A DNA stretch of 64,000 bases from Rhizobiales bacterium NRL2. GTDB taxonomy: Bacteria; Pseudomonadota; Alphaproteobacteria; Minwuiales; Minwuiaceae. Position numbers and translations under genes: made by a program. The notes beneath the pieces were generated by a model. The model saw nothing but the letters and a program-made list of their open reading frames with translations, did no database searches and was not told the DNA's origin. The stretch is from positions 1,495,001-1,559,000 of the forward strand of contig CP016093.1 in NCBI GenBank assembly GCA_001664005.1, given 5' to 3'. Shown in pieces: positions 25,365 through 34,364 of the stretch (the stretch's first letter is position 1; the number at the start of each line of letters is the position of its first letter).

Positions 25365-26855
25365 ATGAACGAGCAATCGCCGATGGGCGCACCGGCCCTG
25401 GGACTGAAGGATGGCAGGCTCTTTCGCGAGCAGTGCTATGTCGGCGGCGCGTGGAGCGATGCCGACAGCGGCGCGAAGATCGACGTCACCAACCCGGCCA
25501 CGGGTCAGGCGATCGGCACGGTGCCGAAGCTGGGCGCCGACGAGACCCGCCGCGCCATCGAGGCGGCGAAGGACGCCCTGCCGGGCTGGCGGAAGAAGAC
25601 CGCCAAGGAGCGGGCAGCCGTGCTGCGCAAGTGGTTCGACCTGATCATGGAGAACCAGGAGGATCTGGCGCGGCTGATGACCGCGGAGCAGGGCAAGCCC
25701 CTGGCCGAATCCCGGGGCGAGATCGCCTATGCCGCCAGCTTCATCGAATGGTTCGGCGAGGAAGGCAAACGGGTCTACGGCGACACCATTCCCAGCCATC
25801 GCGGCGATGCCCGCATCGTCGTGATCAAGGAACCGATAGGCGTCACCGCCGCGATCACGCCGTGGAACTTCCCCTCGGCCATGATCACCCGCAAGGCCGG
25901 TCCGGCACTGGCCGCGGGCTGCACCATGGTCGTCAAGCCGGCGACCCAGACGCCCTATTCGGCGCTGGCGCTGGCGGAACTGGCGGAGCGCGCGGGCGTG
26001 CCGAAGGGCGTGCTGTCGATCATCACCGGCCCGGCGAGCGAGATCGGTGGCGAACTGACCGCCAATCCGGTCGTGCGCAAGCTGACCTTCACGGGCTCCA
26101 CGGATGTCGGCAAGAAGCTGATGGCCCAGTGCTCCGACACGCTGAAGAAGCTGACAATGGAACTGGGCGGCAACGCGCCCTTCATCGTCTTCGACGACGC
26201 CGATCTGGATTCAGCCGTGGAGGGCGCGATCCAGTGCAAGTTCCGCAACATGGGCCAGACCTGCGTCTGCGCCAACCGCATCTATGTGCAGTCCGGTGTC
26301 TACGACGCCTTCGTCGAAAGGTTCTCGGCCGCCGTGGCGAAGCTGCGGGTCGGCGACGCGCTGAAGAACGAAGTCGACCAGGGACCGCTGATCGACCAGA
26401 GCGGTTACGACAAGGTACGCGAGCACATCGACGACGCGCTGTCCAAGGGCGGCAGCATTGTCCAGGGCGGCAAGCCGCACGAACTGGGCGGTCTGTTCTA
26501 CCAGCCGACGGTGATCCGCGACGTCACCCAGGAGATGAAGGTGGCGAAGGAGGAGACCTTCGGCCCGCTGGCCCCGGTCTTCCGCTTCGAGACCGAGGAA
26601 GAGGTGCTGGCCAAGGCCAACGATACCGAGTTCGGGCTCGCCTCCTACTACTTCACCCGCGATATCGGCCGCATCTGGCGCATGTCGGAGGGGCTGGAGT
26701 ACGGCATCGTCGGCATCAACACCGGCCTGATCTCGTCGGAAGTGGCGCCCTTCGGCGGCATGAAGGAATCCGGCTTCGGCCGCGAGGGCTCGAAATACGG
26801 GATCGAGGACTATGTCGAGGTGAAGTACCTGCTGATGGCGGGCATCGACAAATAG
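25365..26855 (+). CDS. gabD: NAD(P)-dependent succinate-semialdehyde dehydrogenase
   Basis: Aldehyde dehydrogenase superfamily enzyme of 496 residues, closest in motifs to GabD. It has ITPWNFPSAMITRKAGPALA for the cofactor site, the active-site glutamate in MELGGNAPFIVFDDADLD and the nucleophilic cysteine in NMGQTCVCANRIYV, plus the C-terminal PFGGMKESGFGREGSKYGIE. It would oxidise succinate semialdehyde to succinate, the last step of 4-aminobutyrate and some aromatic catabolism. No gabT is present nearby. GGGAGG lies seven bases before the ATG at 25365. The next gene on the strand is glutathione reductase. Confidence 0.9.
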   Translation: MNEQSPMGAPALGLKDGRLFREQCYVGGAWSDADSGAKIDVTNPATGQAIGTVPKLGADETRRAIEAAKDALPGWRKKTAKERAAVLRKWFDLIMENQEDLARLMTAEQGKPLAESRGEIAYAASFIEWFGEEGKRVYGDTIPSHRGDARIVVIKEPIGVTAAITPWNFPSAMITRKAGPALAAGCTMVVKPATQTPYSALALAELAERAGVPKGVLSIITGPASEIGGELTANPVVRKLTFTGSTDVGKKLMAQCSDTLKKLTMELGGNAPFIVFDDADLDSAVEGAIQCKFRNMGQTCVCANRIYVQSGVYDAFVERFSAAVAKLRVGDALKNEVDQGPLIDQSGYDKVREHIDDALSKGGSIVQGGKPHELGGLFYQPTVIRDVTQEMKVAKEETFGPLAPVFRFETEEEVLAKANDTEFGLASYYFTRDIGRIWRMSEGLEYGIVGINTGLISSEVAPFGGMKESGFGREGSKYGIEDYVEVKYLLMAGIDK

Positions 26856-26954
26856 CCGCCAGCCGGTCCGCCCGTGATTGCTCTGGACTTGGCTTGCCGC
26901 CCGTTGTGACTATCTGACCGCAGGTTGGACAACACGAACGAGCGGGGCCTTTCC

Positions 26955-28307
26955 ATGAGCAATTACGACTTCGACCTCTTCGTCATCGGCGTCGGTTCCG
27001 GCGGCGTCCGCGCGGCGCGCATGGCCGCTTCGAACGGCGCGAAGGTGGCGGCCGCGGAGTCGAGCTGGCTGGGCGGCACCTGCGTCAATGTCGGCTGCGT
27101 GCCCAAGAAGCTGCTGGTCTATGGCAGCCATTTCAGCGAGGACTTCGAGGACGCTTCGGCCTATGGCTGGGACGTGCAGGTCGGCGGTTTCCACTGGGAC
27201 CGTCTGATCGCCAACAAGAACAAGGAGATCTCGCGGCTCAACGATGTCTACCGGCGGCTCTGCGACAATGCCGGGGTAAGGCTCTACGAGACCCACGCGG
27301 AGATCATCGACAATCACACCATCCAGGTGGGCAACGAGCGGGTGACCACCGACAGGCTGCTGATCGCGACCGGCGGCTGGCCGTCCATGCCGGACGTGCC
27401 GGGCATCGAGCACGCCATCTCGTCCAACGAGGTGTTCTTCCTTGAGAAGCGGCCCGAGCGGTTCGTGGTCGTCGGCGGCGGCTACATCGCTCTGGAGTTC
27501 GCCGGCATCATGCACGGTCTCGGCAGTCACGTGACCCAGATCTACCGCGGCGAGCAGATCCTGCGCGGCTTCGACCAGGACGTCCGCGACGTCGTCTCCC
27601 GCGAAGTGAGGAAGAAGGGCGTCGATCTGCGCACCGAGGTCAATGTCTGGGAAATCGACAAGCGCGGCGAGAAGCTGGTCGCCAAGCTGACCGACGGCAC
27701 CGAGATCGAGGCCGACTGCATCATGTACGCGACCGGCCGCCATCCCAGGATCGACGGCTACGGACTCGAACGGCTCGGCGTCGAGATCAGCGCCGAGGGC
27801 GGCATCAAGGTCGACGACTATTCGAAGACCAACATCGACAATGTCTGGGCCATCGGCGACGTGACGCACCGCATGGCGCTGACGCCCGTGGCGATCCACG
27901 AGGCGATGTGCTTCTACCGCACCGAGTTCCTGGGCGAGCCGGAAAAGGTCGACCACGACAACGTGCCTTCTGCCGTGTTCAGCCAGCCGCCGGTGGGTTC
28001 GGTCGGGCTTTCCGAAGCTCAGGCCCGGGCGGTCCACGGTGAGGTCGACATCTACCGCTCCGCCTTCACGCCGATGAAGCACACCATGACCGGCCGCGAC
28101 GAGAAGACGATGATGAAGCTGATCGTCGCCCAGGACAGCCAGAAGGTCGTCGGCGTTCACATGGTCGGCCCCGAGGCCGGCGAGATCATCCAGGGCATCG
28201 CCATCGCGGTGAAGATGGGGGCAACCAAGGCCGACTTCGACCGCACCATCGGCATCCACCCGACCGCGGCCGAGGAGTTCGTCACCATGCGGCAGAAGGC
28301 GGCTTAG
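26955..28307 (+). CDS. gor: Glutathione-disulfide reductase
   Basis: FAD- and NADPH-dependent disulfide reductase of 450 residues. It starts MSNYDFDLFVIGVGSGGVRA (the GxGSGG FAD motif), has the redox pair C43 and C48 in GGTCVNVGCVPKKL, the second Rossmann motif VVGGGYIALEFAG, and the catalytic histidine in GIHPTAAEE near the end. The context VNVGCVPKKL fits glutathione reductase rather than lipoamide dehydrogenase. A TTG at 26925 would add ten residues without support. The gene is followed by a convergent methyltransferase across a palindromic gap. Confidence 0.92.
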   Translation: MSNYDFDLFVIGVGSGGVRAARMAASNGAKVAAAESSWLGGTCVNVGCVPKKLLVYGSHFSEDFEDASAYGWDVQVGGFHWDRLIANKNKEISRLNDVYRRLCDNAGVRLYETHAEIIDNHTIQVGNERVTTDRLLIATGGWPSMPDVPGIEHAISSNEVFFLEKRPERFVVVGGGYIALEFAGIMHGLGSHVTQIYRGEQILRGFDQDVRDVVSREVRKKGVDLRTEVNVWEIDKRGEKLVAKLTDGTEIEADCIMYATGRHPRIDGYGLERLGVEISAEGGIKVDDYSKTNIDNVWAIGDVTHRMALTPVAIHEAMCFYRTEFLGEPEKVDHDNVPSAVFSQPPVGSVGLSEAQARAVHGEVDIYRSAFTPMKHTMTGRDEKTMMKLIVAQDSQKVVGVHMVGPEAGEIIQGIAIAVKMGATKADFDRTIGIHPTAAEEFVTMRQKAA

Positions 28308-28373
28308 CAGCAGAAGAGGCAGTTGCGCCGTTCTGTCCAACGCCGAGTCCTGAGCGAACCGCAGGTTCGACTC

Positions 28374-28437
28374 GGGACCCACGCCTGGGCGGTTCCTGCC
28401 ACGCCATGTCCAGTGGAATGGCTCTGGCGTGGGTCCC
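28374..28437. repeat. Intergenic long inverted repeat
   Basis: Perfect twelve-base arms GGGACCCACGCC (28374-28385) and GGCGTGGGTCCC (28426-28437), in the 204-base gap between convergent gor and methyltransferase genes. Just before it, CGAACC-GCA-GGTTCG (28355-28369) forms a second hairpin inside partially matching CGAGTC arms. The rest of the gap carries no gene. Confidence 0.75.
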
Positions 28438-28511
28438 GGGCCCCGGCTCTGCCGATCCCATGACGCGGGTGTGGCCGACCCAGGCTCGGGGCCCATCCGC
28501 CCCGGTGTGCT

Positions 28512-29240
28512 TCAGGCGGCCTTGACGGCCTCCGGCTCCGGCGTGACGGCCTGCGCGGCGGCGGCGGGCTCGATCAGATAGAAGGCGGAACGGAAGCCGA
28601 CCTGCAGATAGGCGATGCTGAGCAGCTTCAGTTTCAGGGACTTGGGCGGCATGCGGCGGAACTCCGCCACCCTGAGACCATGCTGTCCGGCGAGTTTCGC
28701 GATCTTCGGCCGGAACCAGGCCGGGAACTGCACCAGCAGCCGCCCGCCGGGAGTCAGGTGGTCGGCGGCCTCGGCGAACAGGATCGGCAGATAGCGCACG
28801 GAGGTCGCGAACTGCGCCTCCTCGTCGGCGAAATCGGCGGCGATGTATGGCGGGTTGGCGAGGATCAGGTCGAAGCGCCCCTCGACATTGTCGAACATGT
28901 CGCTGACGAAGGCGCGCACGTTGGTCAGGCCCAGGCGGCGTGCGTTCTCCGCGGTATTGCGGACCGCGACCTCGCTGATGTCGACGGCGACGACCTCGCG
29001 GGCGCGCGCCGCCGCGAAGATGGCGTTGACGCCGCAACCGCAGCCCAGGTCCAGAACCCGCTCGCCGGGCCGGCAATAGGCGGCCGAGGTCTGCTCGTTC
29101 TCGATCGGCTTGTAGACGCCGGGCAGGATGACCAGCTCCCGGCCCTCCAGCGTGATCTTCGGCCAGAGCGCGTTGAGCTTCCGGACATACCAGTACCAGA
29201 AGGTCATCAGGCCGCGCTTGTAGAGCGTATAGGGATGCAT
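28512..29240 (-). CDS. Class I SAM-dependent methyltransferase (HemK/RlmA-like)
   Basis: Methyltransferase of 242 residues. The SAM-binding glycine motif VLDLGCGCGVNAIFAA is at about residues 63-78, the acidic EVVAVDISEVAV follows, and DLILANPPYIAADF at about 125-138 gives the NPPY motif, typical of amino-methylating enzymes acting on glutamine of release factors, or on adenine or guanine bases. The N-terminus lacks the helical substrate domain of PrmC, so the target is unclear. The C-terminal 20 residues are Ala/Glu/Pro-rich. It is convergent to gor and divergent from nothing near; the enoyl-CoA hydratase gene upstream is 64 bases away on the same strand. Confidence 0.85.
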   Translation of the reverse strand: MHPYTLYKRGLMTFWYWYVRKLNALWPKITLEGRELVILPGVYKPIENEQTSAAYCRPGERVLDLGCGCGVNAIFAAARAREVVAVDISEVAVRNTAENARRLGLTNVRAFVSDMFDNVEGRFDLILANPPYIAADFADEEAQFATSVRYLPILFAEAADHLTPGGRLLVQFPAWFRPKIAKLAGQHGLRVAEFRRMPPKSLKLKLLSIAYLQVGFRSAFYLIEPAAAAQAVTPEPEAVKAA

Positions 29241-29304
29241 CGGCTTACCTCTCGGGGTTTGCCGAAGTGTCCGCGCAAATAGCTAAGGAGTCGTTTCCGT
29301 CCGC

Positions 29305-30039
29305 CTACCGGCCCGTGAAGTCCGGCGCACGTTTTTCCCGGAACGCCGCGGCGCCCTCGGCGAAGTCCGACGAACTGCGGATCGCCTCCAGGTCGCGCCG
29401 CGCCAGCCCGGCCCGCTCCGACGGTCCCTTGGGCAGCATCTCGGAGACATGCCGCTTCAGCGTCGAGAGCACCATCGGCGCGAGGCCGGCGAGCTTCTCG
29501 GCATAGTCCATGGCCGCGTCCATCACCTCCGCCTGCGGGACGACGCGGTTGACCATGCCCGTCTCGTAGGCGCGGGCGGCGGTCATCGGCTCGCCCAGCA
29601 TCATGAATTCCATCGCGACCTTGTGGGGCACGCGCGCGGCTACCGAAGCGATCAGCCCGCCGGAGAGCCCGACCTTCGCCTCCGGATAGACGAAGGTCGC
29701 GTCCTTGGCCATGACGCAGAGATCGCAGAACTGCACCAGGATGAAGGCGCCGCCGACGCAGATGCCGTTGACCGCGGCCACCACCGGCTTGTCGACGTGA
29801 ACCCCGACACCCGGCGCAAAGGGCCAGATTTCCGGCGGGTCCCGCAGATCGGCGCCGACGGAGAAGGCGCGGTCGCCGGCCGCGGTCAGCACCGCCGCGC
29901 GTTCCGGTCCGGTCTGGAAGCGCGCCCACGCCTCGGCCAGCTCTGCGCCGAGTTCCTTCGAGATCGCGTTCAGTTTGTCGGGACGGTTCAGTGTGATCAC
30001 CGCGACGTGGCCGCGGACCTCGTAGAGTACATTGCTCAT
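29305..30039 (-). CDS. Enoyl-CoA hydratase/isomerase family protein
   Basis: Crotonase-fold enzyme of 244 residues. It begins MSNVLYEVRGHVAVITLNRP, has the oxyanion-hole regions FSVGADLRD and VAAVNGICVGGAFIL and the second half EAKVGLSGGLIASVAARVP. A Gly rather than Glu is found where some hydratases keep a catalytic acid (the usual E in the PE motif is partly kept as YPEAKVG), so hydratase or isomerase activity cannot be told. It is the last of a three-gene operon and its ATG overlaps the MaoC stop by four bases (ATGA, 30036-30039). The longer open frame to 30492 shadows that neighbour. Confidence 0.9.
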   Translation of the reverse strand: MSNVLYEVRGHVAVITLNRPDKLNAISKELGAELAEAWARFQTGPERAAVLTAAGDRAFSVGADLRDPPEIWPFAPGVGVHVDKPVVAAVNGICVGGAFILVQFCDLCVMAKDATFVYPEAKVGLSGGLIASVAARVPHKVAMEFMMLGEPMTAARAYETGMVNRVVPQAEVMDAAMDYAEKLAGLAPMVLSTLKRHVSEMLPKGPSERAGLARRDLEAIRSSSDFAEGAAAFREKRAPDFTGR

Positions 30040-30524
30040 GATTTCGCCTCCGGCTGCCGCTTCTTGACCAGGTACTTGTGCTCGCCCTCCAGCACCAGAA
30101 CGCCATCCTGGTTGTGGATGGTGGCGCGGCAGGTGACCACTCCTGTCGTCCGGCCCGGCTTCAGTTCGGTGATCTCGAGAAGCGGATAGAGCGTGTCGCC
30201 GGCGTAGACCGGGGCCCTGAACTTCGCCGACGCTTCGATGAAACCGATCAGCGCCTCGCCGATGACGTGCGGAAAGACGCCGGCGCCGGCGGCGGTCTGC
30301 GCCATGACCTGCAGCCCGTGGGCCAGCAGGCCCCGGTGGCCCTGCCGCTTGCAGTACTCGACGTCGTAATGGATCGGATGGTTGTCGCCGGAGGCCAGCT
30401 GGAAGGCCGAGAACAGCGCATCCGTCTGGGTGCGGGAGTTGATGTAGAAGGTCCGGCCGACCTCCAGGTCCTCGAAATAGGAGGCTTCGCACATACGGTG
30501 TTCTTCGGGCCTGAACTCGCTCAT
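30036..30524 (-). CDS. MaoC family dehydratase
   Basis: Hot-dog-fold enzyme of 162 residues that likely hydrates or dehydrates an acyl-CoA. It begins MSEFRPEEHRMCEASYFEDL, has the family signature ASGDNHPIHYDVEYCKRQG, in which Asp and His are the catalytic pair, then GLLAHGLQVMAQTA and the last strand KYLVKK. It overlaps the CoA transferase upstream (ATGA at 30521-30524) and the enoyl-CoA hydratase downstream (ATGA at 30036-30039), giving one tightly coupled three-gene unit for acyl-CoA breakdown. Confidence 0.91.
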   Translation of the reverse strand: MSEFRPEEHRMCEASYFEDLEVGRTFYINSRTQTDALFSAFQLASGDNHPIHYDVEYCKRQGHRGLLAHGLQVMAQTAAGAGVFPHVIGEALIGFIEASAKFRAPVYAGDTLYPLLEITELKPGRTTGVVTCRATIHNQDGVLVLEGEHKYLVKKRQPEAKS

Positions 30525-31708
30525 GTGGTCTTCTCCCCCGGAAAGACGGCGCGCCTGGCGGCCATATCGGCGATCTCTTGGGCCGAATAGCCCAGTTCGG
30601 TCAGGATCGCCTCGCCATGCTGGCCGATCCCGGGCGCGTCGCCGATATCGGCCGGCGATTGCGGCGCGCCGGGCACCCGCGCCAGCGGGCTCTCGCCCAC
30701 GCCCGGCTGATCGGCGGCGGGCGCGGCCTGCACCGCACGGACATGCTCGTCGGCCAGCCAGTCGTTGAAGGTGTTGACCGGCTCGCAGAGGATGCCCTCC
30801 GGCTTGAGGATCGCCATCCACTCGGCCGTGGTCTTCTCCCGGTAACGCGTCCGGAGTTGACCCATCAGTTCGTCCAGGCGCGCGGCCCGGTCGGCGAAGG
30901 TCTGCAGGCGCGGGTCGTCGGCCAGGTGCGGCAGGCCGATCAGCCGCGCGGTCTTCACGAACTCGGCGTCGCGGACCAGCGTCACCGCGATCCAGCCGTC
31001 CTTCGTCTCGAAGTTGCCCGCCGGCGGATTGAAGGCCTGCGGTGTGCCGCCCTGCAGATGCGCTTCCAGGATCTTCGGCGCGAGGATGGCCGCCGCGCCC
31101 TGCATCAGGCTGACGTCGATGTGGCGGCCCTCGCCCGTCTCGCCGCGGGCGTAGAGGGCCGTCGCGACGGCCTGGTAGGCGAACAGGCCGGTGATGGAAT
31201 CGACCAGCACCGCGCCCACCTTCACCGGCGCGCCGTCATTGCCCGTGTTGACGCTCATCAGGCCGGAGAAGGCCTGGGCGACGGTGTCGGTGCAGGGACG
31301 TTCGCGGTAGGGGCCTTCCTGGCCGAAGCCGCTGACCGAAAGGTAGAGCGCCCGTCGGTTGATGCGGCGGATGTCCTCGTAGCCGATCTTCAGCCGCTCG
31401 GCGACGCCCGGCCGGAAGCTCTCGATCACCACGTCGGCGTCGCTGGCCAGGCGGTAGATGATCTCCAGGCCGTCTTTCGACTTCATGTCCAGCGCGATCG
31501 AGCGCTTGCCGCGGCTGTAGTAGACGCCGTGCGCCGAGTGCTGGCCGTAGCGCACGCCGATCGGCCGGATCCAGTCGCCGGCTTCCGGCTCCACCTTGAT
31601 CACGTCGGCGCCGTAGAGCGCCAGCAGCATGCCGGCGTGCGGGCCGGCCACCCCCTGGCTCATGTCGAGGACCTTCAGCCCCCTATAGGGTCTCGCATAA
31701 TCCGTCAT
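30521..31708 (-). CDS. CaiB/BaiF family CoA transferase
   Basis: Family III CoA transferase of 395 residues. It opens MTDYARPYRGLKVLDMSQGVAGPHAGMLLALYGADVIKVE, has DMKSKDGLEI and the family's catalytic aspartate region GRHIDVSLMQGAAAILA. It would move CoA to a carboxylic acid entering catabolism, feeding MaoC and enoyl-CoA hydratase downstream. ATG at 31708 or GTG at 31717 may be the start; both are close to a GGGGAGGAAC site. It overlaps the MaoC gene by four bases. A second CaiB-type gene, not a close copy, is at 40753-41937. Confidence 0.91.
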   Translation of the reverse strand: MTDYARPYRGLKVLDMSQGVAGPHAGMLLALYGADVIKVEPEAGDWIRPIGVRYGQHSAHGVYYSRGKRSIALDMKSKDGLEIIYRLASDADVVIESFRPGVAERLKIGYEDIRRINRRALYLSVSGFGQEGPYRERPCTDTVAQAFSGLMSVNTGNDGAPVKVGAVLVDSITGLFAYQAVATALYARGETGEGRHIDVSLMQGAAAILAPKILEAHLQGGTPQAFNPPAGNFETKDGWIAVTLVRDAEFVKTARLIGLPHLADDPRLQTFADRAARLDELMGQLRTRYREKTTAEWMAILKPEGILCEPVNTFNDWLADEHVRAVQAAPAADQPGVGESPLARVPGAPQSPADIGDAPGIGQHGEAILTELGYSAQEIADMAARRAVFPGEKTT

Positions 31709-31747
31709 GCCCCTCACGTTCCTCCCCTCGTTTCGCGTGCGCCGGCT

Positions 31748-32650
31748 TCAGACCGGTCTTGCCGGTTCCCGCACCGGCGGCGACTTGCCTGAAATCTTAC
31801 GTTCCCTGTAGGCGATGTAGAAGCCGCCGGCGAAGATCATCACCGAACCGATCCAGACCCAGAGGTCGAGCACCTGGGCGAAAAAGAACCAGCCCAGCAG
31901 CGCGCTCCAGAACAGCTTTGAGAAATCGAAGGGCAGCACCGCCGTGGCGTCGGCCAGCCGGAAGGCCTGGGCGAAGGCCATCTGGGAAAAGGTGCCGATA
32001 ACGCCGATGGCGGCGAGCCAGATGAACTGCTCCGCCGTCGGCCAGGTCCAGACGAAGGCGGCGGCGATGCCCGAGATCGGCGTCAGCATCAGCACCATGT
32101 AGAGCGAAACGGTGATCGCCGAGTCCGTGTCGGTCAGGCGCTTGATGATGGTCATCGCCACGCCCCACATCATCGCCGCGAACAGGATGTAGACCGCGCC
32201 GGGTTCGATGGCGGACATTCCGGGGCGCAGGATCACCAGCGTGCCGACAAAGCCGATGGCGAGCGCGGTCCAGCGGTGGACGCGCATCTTCTCGCCCAGG
32301 AACAGCACCGCCAGCAGCGAGGTGAACAGCGGCGCGGTGAAGCTGAGCGACTGCACGAGGCCGAGCGCGATGCCGGTCGTGATGCCATAGAAGAACAGCA
32401 GCATGGCGACGGCGTTCACCGCGCCACGGGCGAAGTGGAGCTTGATCTTGGCGGTGCGGAACGGCTCCAGCCCGTAGCGGATGAAGATCGGCGTCAGCGC
32501 GACGATGCCGAACAGGTTGCGGAAGAACGCGATCTCGAAGCCATGCAGGCCCTGTTTGCCCAGATACTGGATCATGGCGTGCATGACGCTGAAGCCCATG
32601 GTCGACAGCACGACCAGCGCTGCGCCGGCCAATGTCGGAGACAGTTTCAT
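31748..32650 (-). CDS. DMT (EamA) family transporter
   Basis: Ten-helix transporter of 300 residues with two EamA repeats. It has LAGAALVVLSTMGFSVMHAM as first helix, SLSFTAPLFTSLLAVLFLGE closing the first repeat, and a C-terminal repeat ending FFAQVLDLWVWIGSVMIFAG. The ATG at 32650 begins the first helix; the open frame to 32695 adds only an unconserved stretch. It lies 39 bases upstream of the CoA transferase gene on the same strand, so it may supply or export the substrate or product of that acyl-CoA unit. It is related to, but not a near copy of, the transporter at 20538-21530. Confidence 0.9.
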   Translation of the reverse strand: MKLSPTLAGAALVVLSTMGFSVMHAMIQYLGKQGLHGFEIAFFRNLFGIVALTPIFIRYGLEPFRTAKIKLHFARGAVNAVAMLLFFYGITTGIALGLVQSLSFTAPLFTSLLAVLFLGEKMRVHRWTALAIGFVGTLVILRPGMSAIEPGAVYILFAAMMWGVAMTIIKRLTDTDSAITVSLYMVLMLTPISGIAAAFVWTWPTAEQFIWLAAIGVIGTFSQMAFAQAFRLADATAVLPFDFSKLFWSALLGWFFFAQVLDLWVWIGSVMIFAGGFYIAYRERKISGKSPPVREPARPV

Positions 32651-32678
32651 CCGATGTCCCCTGTGATCGACCCGTTGG

Positions 32679-32740
32679 GGGACTTGATCCCGCAACCCAG
32701 TGCGGCTTCGATCCTGAACTGGGCCCCGGGATCAAGTCCC
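32679..32740. repeat. Intergenic hairpin repeat with complementary loops (copy 1)
   Basis: GGGACTTGATCCC (32679-32691) and GGGATCAAGTCCC (32728-32740) are perfect thirteen-base inverse complements. Each half also folds alone, the right half as CCCCGGGA-TCAAG-TCCCGGGG (32724-32744), so the loops CTTGA and TCAAG are complementary. Between them CCCAGT (32696) pairs with ACTGGG (32718). The same plan recurs at 40605-40675. It sits between the purH and DMT genes. Confidence 0.78.
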
Positions 32741-32777
32741 GGGGCGGGGTGACTTTCCAAGGGGCGATCCGCTCCTG

Positions 32778-34364
32778 TCAGTGCCGGAAATGGCGCATGC
32801 CGGTGAACGCCATGGCGAGGCCGGCCTCGTCGGCTGCGGCGATCACTTCGTTGTCGCGGACCGAGCCGCCGGGCTGGATCACCGCCGTCGCGCCGGCCTC
32901 GACCGCCGCCAGCAGGCCGTCGGCGAAGGGGAAGAAGGCGTCGGAAGCGACGACCGAGCCCCGGGTCCAGCTTTCGGCGTCGCCGGCGGCCTCGCGGGCA
33001 TCCTCGGCCTTGCGCGCGGCGATGCGCGCGGAATCGACCCGGCTCATCTGCCCGGCGCCGATGCCGACCGTACGCTGGCCGCGGACATAGACGATGGCGT
33101 TGGACTTGACGTGCTTGGCGACGCGGAAGGCGAAGATCATGTCCGCCATCTCGGCGTCGCTCGGCGCGCGCTTCGTCACGATCTCGAGGCCGGATTTCGT
33201 CACCCGGCCGTTGTCGCGCGACTGGGCCAGCACGCCGCCGGCCAGCGCCTTGTAGGCCAGGCCCGGCGCTGTCGGGTCGGGCAGGCCGTCGGTCAGCAGC
33301 AGGCGCAGGTTCTTCTTCTTCGCCACGATCTCGATCGCCTCCTCGGAGGCGCCAGGCGCGATGATGACCTCGGTGAAGATCTCCGTGATCTTCGCCGCCG
33401 CATCCGCTTCCAGCGGCCGGTTCAGCGCGATGATGCCGCCGAAGGCGCTGACGGGATCGCAGGCCAGCGCCCGCTCATAGGCCTCCGCGGCGCTCGCGCC
33501 GGTGGCGACGCCGCAGGGATTGGCGTGCTTGATGATGGCCACCGCGGCCGCGTCGCGCGCATCGAACTCGGCGACCAGTTCATAGGCCGCGTCGGTGTCG
33601 TTCAGGTTGTTGTAGCTCAGCGCCTTGCCCTGGAGCTGGCGCGCGCTGGCGACGCCGGGACGCAGATCGCCGGTGGGGTAGAAGGCCGCCATCTGGTGCG
33701 GATTCTCGCCATAACGCAGCGGCTGCGCCGGGCCTGCCGAGACGGCGAACCGGCCCGGCATCTCGTCGGACTGGCCGGCGAACCATGCTGTGATCGCGGA
33801 ATCGTAGGCGCCGGTCCGGGCGAAGGCCTTGGCCGCCAGATGCTCGCGGAAGGCCAGCGTCAGCCCGCCTTCGTTGCGCCACTGTTCCATCAGCCCGTCA
33901 TAGTCCGCCGGATCGGTGACGATGGCGACAAAGCGGTGGTTCTTGGCGGCCGAGCGGATCATGGCGGGGCCACCGATATCGATGTTCTCGATCGCGGTCG
34001 TGCGGTCGGCGCCGGCCGCCACGGTCTGCTCGAAGGGGTAGAGGTTGATGATGACGAGATCGATGGGGGCGATGTCGTGGTCCTTCATCGCCTTCACGTG
34101 ACTCTCGGCGTCCCGCAGCCCCAGGATGCCGCCGTGGATCTTCGGATGCAGTGTCTTGACCCGGCCGTCCATCATCTCCGGCGAACCGGTGTGGTCGCTC
34201 ACCTCGGTGACGTCGCAGCCCATGTCGGCGAGCGCCCGGGCGGTGCCGCCTGTGGACAGGATTTCCACGCCCTTCGACTTCAGGAACTGACCCAGCCTGT
34301 CCAGCCCCGACTTGTCGGAAACCGAAATCAGCGCCCGCTTCGGCGCGAAGGTAGTGTCGGTCAT
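32778..34364 (-). CDS. purH: Bifunctional AICAR formyltransferase/IMP cyclohydrolase
   Basis: Last two steps of de novo purine synthesis, 528 residues. The N-terminal IMP cyclohydrolase domain (about 1-150) shows [20 protein letters not shown] and [14 protein letters not shown]; the C-terminal formyltransferase domain shows [14 protein letters not shown], the catalytic KHANPCG and [14 protein letters not shown]. Length is normal. The ATG at 34364 overlaps the heparinase stop as ATGA, placing this gene at the end of the operon htpX-rsmB-rpe-heparinase-purH. That a purine gene ends a cluster with a polysaccharide lyase-like gene is a known alphaproteobacterial arrangement. Confidence 0.96.
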   Translation of the reverse strand: MTDTTFAPKRALISVSDKSGLDRLGQFLKSKGVEILSTGGTARALADMGCDVTEVSDHTGSPEMMDGRVKTLHPKIHGGILGLRDAESHVKAMKDHDIAPIDLVIINLYPFEQTVAAGADRTTAIENIDIGGPAMIRSAAKNHRFVAIVTDPADYDGLMEQWRNEGGLTLAFREHLAAKAFARTGAYDSAITAWFAGQSDEMPGRFAVSAGPAQPLRYGENPHQMAAFYPTGDLRPGVASARQLQGKALSYNNLNDTDAAYELVAEFDARDAAAVAIIKHANPCGVATGASAAEAYERALACDPVSAFGGIIALNRPLEADAAAKITEIFTEVIIAPGASEEAIEIVAKKKNLRLLLTDGLPDPTAPGLAYKALAGGVLAQSRDNGRVTKSGLEIVTKRAPSDAEMADMIFAFRVAKHVKSNAIVYVRGQRTVGIGAGQMSRVDSARIAARKAEDAREAAGDAESWTRGSVVASDAFFPFADGLLAAVEAGATAVIQPGGSVRDNEVIAAADEAGLAMAFTGMRHFRH

